Assembly: GCA_963975135.1 (NCBI GenBank)
Contig: CAXBGQ010000063.1
Location: 1 to 12,332, forward strand
Source of the DNA: Alterinioella sp963975135
GTDB lineage: Bacteria > Pseudomonadota > Alphaproteobacteria > Rhodobacterales > Rhodobacteraceae
DNA length: 12,332 nucleotides
Direction: 5' to 3'
The notes beneath the pieces are model-generated. The model worked only from the letters and a program-made list of their open reading frames with translations, made no database searches and had not been told where the DNA came from. A program made the translations under genes and the position numbers. This document shows, in pieces, positions 6,631 to 12,332 of the stretch (the stretch's first letter is position 1; each line of letters begins with the position of its first letter).

Positions 6631-7610
6631 AAGCGCTCGTCTACACCGCGCCCGAGGCTCTGGAGTTTCGCGATGTGCCGGAGCCGGTGGGGACCGAGGA
6701 TCACCACCTGATCCGCATCGACAGCGTCGGGATTTGTGGCTCGGACATGCATGCCTATCTGGGCCATGATGACCGCCGCCCGGCACCGCTGATCCTTGGC
6801 CATGAAGGCGCAGGGATCATCACCGGCGGGCCCCGTGATGGCGACCGGGTGACGATCAATCCGCTGGTCACCTGCGGGACATGCCCGGCCTGTCGGGCGG
6901 GGCGCGACAACCTGTGTGAAACCCGGCAGATCATCTCGATGCCGCCGCGCGAAGGCGCGTTCGCGCAATTCGTCGCCATGCCCGAACGCAACCTTGTGAC
7001 CGTGCCAGGCCAAATCAGCCTGGAACAGGCGGCACTGGCCGAACCGGTTGCGGTCGGCTGGCACGCGGTGCGGCTTGGCATCGCGGCGCTGCCCGGCGAT
7101 ATGGCGCAAACCGCGCTGGTCATTGGCGGCGGGGCCATCGGGGTTGCCGCCGCGCTCAGCCTGATCGCGCAGGGCGTCGCGCAGGTCACTCTGATCGAGC
7201 CGAACCCGTTGCGCCGGGCCTATCTGACCCTGAGCGCCCAAATCACCGTTCTGGCCCCAGATGAGATCGACGGCCAGCTGTTCGACATCACCGTCGACGG
7301 CGTCGGCTTTGAGGCCACCCGCACCACCGCCTGCGCCGCGACCCGCCCCGGCGGGGTGATCGTGCATGTCGGGCTTGGCGGCGGCGGGGCCGGTCTCGAT
7401 ATCCGCCGGATCACGCTGCAGGAAATCACCTTCATCGGCACCTATACCTATACCGCGCAGGATTTCCGCGACACCTGTGCCGCGATGTTCGATGGCCGTC
7501 TTGGCCCGCTCGACTGGATTGAAACCCGGCATCTAAGCGACGGCGCGGCCGCTTTTTCCGATATCCGTTCGGGCCGGGTTGCCGCGCCCAAGATCATTTT
7601 GAAACCCTGA
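6627..7610 (+). CDS. hpsP: Zinc-dependent alcohol dehydrogenase, probable second DHPS 2-dehydrogenase (HpsP-like)
   Basis: A 327-aa medium-chain dehydrogenase. Catalytic zinc ligands are Cys37 (GICGSDMH), His59-Glu60 (GHEGAG) and probably Glu139 (AEPVAVGWHA). The structural zinc loop has four cysteines at 83, 86, 89 and 97 (CGTCPAC then C). NAD-binding glycines appear in VIGGGAIG (165-172). Translation starts at GTG, whose last two bases overlap the hpsO stop (GTGA, 4-nt overlap), indicating coupled translation with the SDR. The presumed role is to act with HpsO at C2 of DHPS, one enzyme for each enantiomer. Which enantiomer this one takes cannot be read from sequence. An unrelated polyol dehydrogenase is the alternative, made unlikely by its place between hpsO and suyA. 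Confidence 0.82.
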   Translation: MKALVYTAPEALEFRDVPEPVGTEDHHLIRIDSVGICGSDMHAYLGHDDRRPAPLILGHEGAGIITGGPRDGDRVTINPLVTCGTCPACRAGRDNLCETRQIISMPPREGAFAQFVAMPERNLVTVPGQISLEQAALAEPVAVGWHAVRLGIAALPGDMAQTALVIGGGAIGVAAALSLIAQGVAQVTLIEPNPLRRAYLTLSAQITVLAPDEIDGQLFDITVDGVGFEATRTTACAATRPGGVIVHVGLGGGGAGLDIRRITLQEITFIGTYTYTAQDFRDTCAAMFDGRLGPLDWIETRHLSDGAAAFSDIRSGRVAAPKIILKP

Positions 7611-7626
7611 CATCCCGGAGACGTCA

Positions 7627-7941
7627 ATGCCCGACACGACCAAACCCATCCCCAATGAAATTCCGCAACTTCTGGTTCATGAAGAAGCCGACAATGTCGG
7701 CGTCGTCGTTGTCGAGGGCCTGACCGCGGGCACCGACATGCTGTGCTGCATCACGCATGACAATTCCACCTTTCACCTGACCGCGGGCGATGATGTGCCG
7801 ATCGGCCACAAGATCGCGCTGACCGACCTCAAGGCCGGCGATACCGCCATCAAATACGGCGAGGATATCGGCAAGATCACCGCCGACATCGCCAAGGGCG
7901 CGCATGTCCACACGCAAAACTGCAAAACCAAACGCTGGTAG
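7627..7941 (+). CDS. suyA: (2R)-sulfolactate sulfo-lyase small subunit SuyA
   Basis: A 104-aa SAF-domain protein, corresponding to the N-terminal domain of altronate/galactarate dehydratases encoded as a separate subunit. Recognisable stretches are DNVGVVVVEGLTAG (22-35), DDVPIGHKIALTDL (55-68), GEDIGKITADIAKGAHVHTQN (78-98) and the ending CKTKRW. SuyA with SuyB splits (R)-sulfolactate to pyruvate and bisulfite in the cytoplasm. It follows hpsP after 16 nt, with CGGAG 6 nt before the ATG. It appears intact although its partner suyB is broken. A UxaA-type hexuronate dehydratase subunit is the alternative, made unlikely by the hps neighbours. Confidence 0.9.
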   Translation: MPDTTKPIPNEIPQLLVHEEADNVGVVVVEGLTAGTDMLCCITHDNSTFHLTAGDDVPIGHKIALTDLKAGDTAIKYGEDIGKITADIAKGAHVHTQNCKTKRW

Positions 7942-7952
7942 GAACCCCGAAT

Positions 7953-8931
7953 ATGTCCTCGAAATACTCAAACACCACGATCCACGGCTACCGGCGCGAA
8001 AACGGGCGCGTGGGTGTGCGCAACCATGTCATCATCCTGCCGGTCGACGATATCTCGAACGCGGCCTGCGAGGCGGTGGCCAATAATGTCAAGGGCACCA
8101 TGGCGATCCCGCATGCCTATGGCCGCCTGCAATTCGGCGAAGATCTGGACGTGCATTTCCGCACCATCATCGGCACCGGTGCCAACCCCAATGTGGCCGG
8201 TTTCCACCAAATGCGGCGAAAGCGACACCACCACCGGGCTCGGCTCCTGTCCGACGGTGGGCAATATGTATGACAAGCTGCTGCCCGAGGGCATCACCGG
8301 GTTTTTCGGCGAAACCTCCGAGATCACCGGGGCCGAGCATATCTGCAAGGCCCGCGCCGCGACGCCCGAACTGGGCGAGCGTTGGTACGCGATGTGGAAA
8401 GCCTATCAGGACGATGTGATCTTTGCCCATCAGACCGATGATCTGAGCGACAGCCAGCCCACCAAGGGCAATATCGAAGGCGGGCTGACCACCATCGAGG
8501 AAAAGGCCCTGGGCAATCTGGAAAAGATCGGCCGGACGTCGACATATATCGACATTCTCGAACCGGCAGAGGCTCCGGCGCAGGGCAACGGGCTTTATTT
8601 CATGGACAGCTCTTCGGCCGCGGCGGAATGCGTGACGCTGATGGCGGCGGGCGGTGCCGTGATCCACACCTTCCCGACGGGCCAGGGCAATGTGGTGGGC
8701 AACCCGATCGTGCCGGTGATCAAGATCACCGCGAACCCGCGCACCGTGCGCACGATGTCGGAGCATGTCGATGTCGACGTTTCGGGTATCCTGCGCCGGG
8801 ATCTGACCATCGACGAGGCTGGTGATGACCTGATCGAGATGATCCGGCGCACCGCCAATGGCCGCAACACCGCCGCCGAAGCGCTTGGCCATCGGGAATT
8901 TTCGATGACCAAGCTTTATCGCAGCGCGTGA
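7953..8931 (+). pseudogene. suyB: (2R)-sulfolactate sulfo-lyase large subunit SuyB, disrupted by an out-of-frame internal deletion
   Basis: This belongs to the altronate dehydratase family, and its place after suyA makes it SuyB. From ATG 7953 the first 82 residues read correctly (HGYRRENGRVGVRNHVIILP to GTGANPNVA). The homologous reading then continues from about 8200 in another frame: VSTKCGESDTTTG, SDSQPTKGNIEGGLTTIEEKALGN, FPTGQGNVVGNPIVPV, then TANGRNTAAEALGHREF to the TGA at 8931 (about 243 residues). In family members as I recall them, the NPNVA block and the VSTKCG block are separated by some 60 extra residues, absent here. The total is 979 nt against roughly 1,170 expected. Reading from 7953 without a shift gives a 106-aa fragment with a nonsense tail, ending at 8273. 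The fault may be a true deletion or an assembly error; a simple single-base indel does not explain the missing block. Confidence 0.85.
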
Positions 8932-8937
8932 TTGCAC

Positions 8938-8967
8938 GGGGTGGCCGTTGCCTCCAATGGCCGCCCC
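8938..8967 (+). terminator. Terminator-like hairpin at the end of the DHPS operon
   Basis: GGGGTGGCCGTTG (8938-8950) pairs over all 13 positions, two of them G-U, with CAATGGCCGCCCC (8955-8967) around the loop CCTC. It begins 6 nt after the suyB stop. No T-run follows, so it may terminate weakly or act to stabilise the 3' end. The position supports suyB being the last gene of the operon. Confidence 0.65.
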
Positions 8968-9054
8968 GACCGACCGCCGCGCGTATCCAAAGATCCGATG
9001 CCGGCACCCTTCGCGGCTTGTAGCGGGAAACACGCAGGAAAGAGGACCGACCCC

Positions 9055-9462
9055 ATGCACAAACACATCCTCATACCCGTCGCCATCGACCATGAACCCA
9101 TGGTCGCGCGCAAGATCGAGGTCGCCCGCGCGCTGCTGTCACCGAGGGGGCGCATCACGCTGGTGACTGTTCTGGAACAGATCAGCGGCTTTGTGGCGGA
9201 ATTCGTCACGACCCGAGAAGAAAACCACCTGACCAAACGGTTGCTTGGCCGATTGGAGGCAGTAACGGGCGGGGCCAGCGATATCGAGGTCAAGGTCATC
9301 ACCGGCAAACCAGGTGTCGAGATTGCCCGCTACGCGAGGGACAATGGCTGTGACCTGATCGTGGTGGGATCCCAGGCACCCGGGGCCAGCGAGTACATGT
9401 TGGGATCGACCGCGTCGCGCGTCGTGCGCCGTGCCAGTTGTTCGGTTCACGTCCTGCGCTGA
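9055..9462 (+). CDS. Universal stress protein (UspF/UspG-like)
   Basis: A 135-aa single-domain Usp. It starts with the strand HKHILIPVAID carrying an aspartate typical of the nucleotide site, and ends with GSQAPGASEYMLGSTASRVVRRASCSVHVLR (105-135). The spacing GSQAPG-x6-LGS resembles the UspF/UspG form (SHRP...LGS) rather than the strict G-2x-G-9x-G(S/T) ATP motif. An open frame extends upstream to 8932, but AGAGGA at 9041-9046, 8 nt before ATG 9055, fixes the start. It lies downstream of a TRAP-containing operon. A Usp (TeaD) controls the TeaABC TRAP ectoine transporter in Halomonas, so a similar link is possible here. The hairpin and a 123-nt gap after suyB suggest its own transcript. Confidence 0.9.
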   Translation: MHKHILIPVAIDHEPMVARKIEVARALLSPRGRITLVTVLEQISGFVAEFVTTREENHLTKRLLGRLEAVTGGASDIEVKVITGKPGVEIARYARDNGCDLIVVGSQAPGASEYMLGSTASRVVRRASCSVHVLR

Positions 9463-9801
9463 CGGCGGCGTCTGCTCAGGATCTGGTCCAGGCGGATTGA
9501 CGCATGCCGCGCGGTCCGGCGCGGAAATTCCAGCTATGCGAAACTCAGATCGACCCGCCCGAAGGGACCGAAATCCGCCTCGGCCACGGCAGAGATGCCG
9601 GCGGTCGCGGATCTGCGTGTGGTCAGATCGCGGCCCTCGTGCAGAGCGGCACAAAGCCCCGTAATATCAAAACGATTCTCCAAATTCGGGGAATAGTCGG
9701 TCTGAATATACGGCACCGGACCTCCCAATCGTTACTTGGTTTATCAAGCTGCTTAACCTGTCAATCAGATCTGCGGCACTCCGGGATTGACGGGTTTCGA
9801 T
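9463..9801. other. Gap without an intact gene between usp and devA
   Basis: The gap separates two convergent genes. It contains the isomerase-like ORF remnant listed separately, a 6-bp GC hairpin at 9507-9524 (CCGCGC, loop GGTCCG, GCGCGG) and, at 9759-9764 on the reverse strand, a perfect TTGACA with no convincing -10 at the right distance. The part from about 9660 to 9770 is clearly richer in A+T than its surroundings. No tRNA, insertion-sequence end or clear terminator with a T-run was found. Confidence 0.5.
9534..9716 (-). pseudogene. Remnant resembling 5-carboxymethyl-2-hydroxymuconate isomerase (N-terminal part)
   Basis: From a GTG at 9716 the ORF reads VPYIQTDYSPNLENRFDITGLCAALHE, which resembles the start of CHMI-family proteins: proline after the start, a Y/H-I-x-x-D/E strand, then SxNLE...D...LC..L. 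The rest (about 33 residues to a TAG at 9534-9536) does not match the family as I know it, and the whole is 60 residues against about 115-130 in the family. GGGAGG at 9726-9721 lies 4 nt before the GTG, so it might still be translated. No 4-hydroxyphenylacetate pathway genes are nearby. The likely origin is a decayed gene; a true short protein of unknown role cannot be excluded. Confidence 0.4.
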
Positions 9802-10494
9802 CTAGCCAGTGCGATCCGCCACGATGCGCCCATCCTCAAGCGTGATGACCCGGTCCGCCATTTCAAGAATCCGGGGATCATGCGTCACCATCACGGTGGT
9901 GGTACCGCGGGCCTGGCCAAGCGCCTTGAGCATCTCGACCACGGTATGCCCGGAGGCTTTGTCGAGCGCCGCCGTCGGTTCATCGGCCAGCACGATCTCG
10001 GGGTTCGAGACCAGCGCGCGCGCCACCGCGACACGCTGTTTCTGCCCGCCCGACAGGTTGCCCGGCAGATAATCTCGCCGATCCGCCAGCCCCAGAAGAT
10101 CCAGAACATGATGCGCCGCCCGTCGCCCCTTTGCAGCATTGACGCCGCCATGGACCTGAAGCCCCATCAGCACGTTTTGCGCCGCGGTCAGGCTTTCGTG
10201 CAGATTGTGGGCCTGAAAGATAAAGCCCAACCGGCGCCGCAACCCGACAAGCGTGGCCTCATCGCTGCCGCGCAGTTCATGGCCCAAAACCCGGACGCTG
10301 CCCTCCTTCACCTCGCGCAGGCATCCGATCAGCGTCAGAAGGGTGGTTTTTCCCGACCCCGACGGGCCCATCAGGATGGTCAGGCTGCCGCGCACCACGC
10401 TGAGGTCGATGTCAAAGATCGCCTGTTTGCGCGCCTCGCCGGAGCCAAAGTAATGGTTCAGACCCTGAACCTCGATCGCGGCATCCTCGATCAA
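9802..10494 (-). CDS. devA: ABC exporter ATP-binding subunit (DevA family)
   Basis: A 230-aa ABC ATPase of the LolD/MacB-like export group. Walker A is GPSGSGKT (43-50), the Q-loop glutamine is Gln94 (FIFQAHNLHESLT), the signature is LSGGQKQ (147-153), Walker B is IVLADEPT (167-174) and the switch histidine is His205. The N-terminal part (AIEVQGLNHYFGSGEARKQAIFDI) is typical of DevA. The start appears to be TTG at 10494, sharing TTGA with the devC stop (4-nt overlap), which implies translational coupling. It powers the permease encoded just upstream. In Anabaena, DevBCA exports heterocyst glycolipid with a TolC-like channel; the cargo in alphaproteobacteria is unknown to me. Confidence 0.92.
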   Translation of the reverse strand: MIEDAAIEVQGLNHYFGSGEARKQAIFDIDLSVVRGSLTILMGPSGSGKTTLLTLIGCLREVKEGSVRVLGHELRGSDEATLVGLRRRLGFIFQAHNLHESLTAAQNVLMGLQVHGGVNAAKGRRAAHHVLDLLGLADRRDYLPGNLSGGQKQRVAVARALVSNPEIVLADEPTAALDKASGHTVVEMLKALGQARGTTTVMVTHDPRILEMADRVITLEDGRIVADRTG

Positions 10495-11666
10495 AACAGA
10501 TCCGCCGGATCGGCATTGGCCAGGCGGCGCGTGGCGATGGCCCCCGACAGGGTGCAGGCGGCCAGTGTGCCCAGAAAGACCAGGATCGCCCGGCTTGCAT
10601 CCATCGCCACCGGCAGGCCCGTCACGTTCACCAGCCCGGCATAGAGCCCCAAAGACACCAGGAACCCGGGGATGAAACCGAATACCGCCAGAATGATCGC
10701 CTCCTCGAACACGATGCCCAGAAAGAATGGCTGCCCATATCCTATCGCCTTGAAGGTGGCGTATTCGCGCAGGTGATCGGCAACATCGGTCGACAGCACC
10801 TGATAGACGATGACCAGCCCCACCAGAATGCCCATGAAGACGCCAAAGCCAAAGATGATGCCGGTGGGTCGCTCGACCGACATATAGGTCTGATCCGCCT
10901 CGGCGGCACCCACCAGGCTCTGCACCCTCAGATTGCCGGCGGGCAGGGCGGCTTGCAGGCGGGCGATGACGGCCTCGACCGACACGCCGTCATCGGTGCG
11001 GATCAGGATGTGATTGGGCGCGCCACTGCTGCGGTTTGGAAAGACCCGAAGAAAGGTCTGATCGGACATCACCATCATGCCATCGGCCATAAACCCGCCG
11101 CCCACCTGCATCGTGCCGATGGCGGTCAGGGTGTTGCCACCGGTCTCGAAGGTGAAGGGTGTGCCCGCGGTCAGATCCGCGATCACGTCCGGCGGCATGC
11201 CGCGCGTCGCCTCATCCAGAAGGGCGGTGTTTTCAAGGCTCAAGCGCGCCAGCGCGGCGGCGATTTCGGTCGCGGCGAAGCCGGGCTGCGCAACATCCAT
11301 GCCAAAGCTCTGCAGTGAGACCGATGACCCATCCGGCAGCGTAAAGGGCAGGTTGCCGATGAAAAGCGGCGTGGCCGCGGCCACGCCTGGCACGCCGAGC
11401 GCCTGAAACATCCGGGCGCGCGGAATATGGCCGGCGTCGGTCAGGGTGTTGCCATCCTCGGAGGACAGGATGATATCGGCCCTGAGCAGCGCATAGGGCG
11501 CGACGGTCGAGCCGTTCAGCGCGCCCATGATGCCAAGCTGCATGAAGACCAGCAGATTGGCGAACGCGACGCCCGCCACGGCGGCAAAAAACCGGCCCCG
11601 GCTGTGGCTGAGTTGCAGCCAGCCGATGGGCAGCCGCCCGAAGAGCAGGGTCAGGATCCGGCTCAT
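10491..11666 (-). CDS. devC: ABC exporter permease (DevC family, FtsX-like)
   Basis: A 391-aa permease. One N-terminal membrane helix (about 27-49) is followed by a large extracytoplasmic domain (about 50-265) and three C-terminal helices (about 269-291, 322-344, 359-380), the MacB/FtsX layout. The cytoplasmic loop TDVADHLREYATFKAIGYGQ (293-312) is typical of DevC and contacts the ATPase. Its length is normal for the family. Its ATG shares the sequence ATGA with the stop of the membrane fusion gene upstream, and its own stop overlaps the devA start, so the three genes form a tightly coupled operon. Confidence 0.93.
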   Translation of the reverse strand: MSRILTLLFGRLPIGWLQLSHSRGRFFAAVAGVAFANLLVFMQLGIMGALNGSTVAPYALLRADIILSSEDGNTLTDAGHIPRARMFQALGVPGVAAATPLFIGNLPFTLPDGSSVSLQSFGMDVAQPGFAATEIAAALARLSLENTALLDEATRGMPPDVIADLTAGTPFTFETGGNTLTAIGTMQVGGGFMADGMMVMSDQTFLRVFPNRSSGAPNHILIRTDDGVSVEAVIARLQAALPAGNLRVQSLVGAAEADQTYMSVERPTGIIFGFGVFMGILVGLVIVYQVLSTDVADHLREYATFKAIGYGQPFFLGIVFEEAIILAVFGFIPGFLVSLGLYAGLVNVTGLPVAMDASRAILVFLGTLAACTLSGAIATRRLANADPADLF

Positions 11667-12332
11667 TCCACGCGGCCCGCATCGATGCGCACGATTGTTT
11701 CAAGATTGGTAAACGGCGTGGCCGTGGCTGAGGACGCCGCATCCAGCGTCACGATCACATCGACGACGCGCGCATCCGTGTTGGCCGCCGGATCATCCGA
11801 CGTGATCGACTGGCGCCCGATCTGAAGCCCTATGGCCGACACCACGCCCACCAGATCGCCCGCGAAGGCATCGGCGCTGACGGTGACGGGATCGCCGATG
11901 GTGACGCGCCCGATCATAGTCTGATAGACCTCGGCCTCGACCGTCATCTGGCTGGTGTCGCCCAGGTCAATGATACCGGCGGAACCCGGTCGTTCACCGG
12001 CGCGCACATTGATCTCCAACACCATGCCGCTTTCGGGCGCGCGCACATAGGCGCGTTCCAGATCCTGGCGCGCACGGTCCAGATCGGCGCGGGCGGCGTC
12101 CAGATTGGCCTCGGCCACCGCGATATCGGCCTGCACGGTTTCGGACCCCGTGGCATAGCGCGACAGCGTGGCCAGCGCCCGTTCGACATCGCGGCCCGCC
12201 TCATTGGCGCGGGCCACGACCTGATCGAACTCGGCCCGCGTGGTCACGCCGCGCTCAAAAAGCGCGGTTGCGCGGTCCAGATCCGATTGCGCAACCGTTT
12301 CGGTGGCCTCTGCACGCTCAAGCGTCGCCTGC
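11663..12332 (-). CDS. devB: ABC exporter membrane fusion protein (DevB/HlyD family), partial, N-terminus beyond the right edge
   Basis: The reading frame is open to the window edge, giving 222 visible C-terminal residues; the start is outside. The order is an alpha-helical coiled-coil segment rich in A, R, D and E (ERAEATETVAQSDLDRATALF onward), then the returning lipoyl half (AYVRAPESGMVLEINVRAGE), then the beta-barrel region (MTVEAEVYQTMIGRVTIGDPVTVSADA), ending in NLETIVRIDAGRVE. This is a periplasmic adaptor linking the DevCA pump to an outer-membrane channel. GTG 12247 is internal, not a real start. It overlaps devC by 4 nt. Confidence 0.9.
   Translation of the reverse strand, partial: QATLERAEATETVAQSDLDRATALFERGVTTRAEFDQVVARANEAGRDVERALATLSRYATGSETVQADIAVAEANLDAARADLDRARQDLERAYVRAPESGMVLEINVRAGERPGSAGIIDLGDTSQMTVEAEVYQTMIGRVTIGDPVTVSADAFAGDLVGVVSAIGLQIGRQSITSDDPAANTDARVVDVIVTLDAASSATATPFTNLETIVRIDAGRVE

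Noticed and set aside
8190..8215. Programmed ribosomal frameshift in suyB
   Set aside because: No slippery heptamer at the join, and about 60 family residues are missing there, which a recoding event would not explain.
9507..9524. GC hairpin as terminator for usp
   Set aside because: Only a 6-bp stem, 45 nt after the stop and without a T-run; in this base composition such stems arise by chance.
9759..9764. Perfect TTGACA on the reverse strand as promoter of the isomerase-like remnant
   Set aside because: No acceptable -10 sequence at 16-18 bp; the best candidates match three of six bases or fewer.
9787..10644. Forward ORF (285 aa) over devA
   Set aside because: The reverse strand has Walker A, signature and Walker B of an ABC ATPase; the forward translation has no family features.
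1..12332. CRISPR arrays, tRNA or rRNA genes, insertion sequences, phage or defence genes
   Set aside because: No spaced direct repeats, cloverleaf-type sequences, transposase or integrase motifs or terminal inverted repeats were seen on either strand.

Overview
The window is GC-rich alphaproteobacterial DNA, most like the marine roseobacter group (Rhodobacterales). The basis is codon use, a TRAP transporter with a Tat-exported binding protein, and a sulfonate-degradation gene set known from that group. No taxonomic marker gene is present, so the placement is inference.

Region 1 (about 15-8970) is a catabolic island for C3 sulfonates. A LacI-family repressor is read leftwards and a long operon is read rightwards. 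The short gap between them holds two LacI-type operators whose centres lie 22 bp apart. The rightward operon runs: a 63-aa two-segment membrane protein of unknown function; a TRAP transporter (DctP, DctQ and DctM-like, the HpsKLM type); a HisD-like sulfopropanediol 3-dehydrogenase (HpsN); an SDR (HpsO-like); a zinc alcohol dehydrogenase (HpsP-like); SuyA; and SuyB. The inferred pathway is uptake of 2,3-dihydroxypropane-1-sulfonate (DHPS), interconversion of its enantiomers by HpsO/HpsP, oxidation by HpsN to (R)-sulfolactate, and cleavage by SuyAB to pyruvate and sulfite. A strong hairpin separates dctP from dctQ, and another closes the operon after suyB.

The most notable point is that suyB is broken as written. 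Its first 82 residues are in one frame and the rest in another. The join skips about 60 residues expected in the family, which looks like an out-of-frame internal deletion of roughly 190-200 bp. The strain (or the assembly) would therefore lack a standard sulfolactate sulfo-lyase, although everything upstream is intact.

Region 2 (9055-9462) is a small universal stress protein of the UspF/UspG kind, possibly tied to the TRAP system in the manner of TeaD. Region 3 (9463-9801) has no intact gene but carries a short reverse-strand ORF whose N-terminus resembles 5-carboxymethyl-2-hydroxymuconate isomerase, probably a remnant.

Region 4 (9802 to the right edge, reverse strand) is a DevB-DevC-DevA ABC exporter operon: membrane fusion protein (cut by the edge), FtsX-like permease and ATPase, all joined by 4-nt overlaps. 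It converges on region 1 and appears functionally separate from it.
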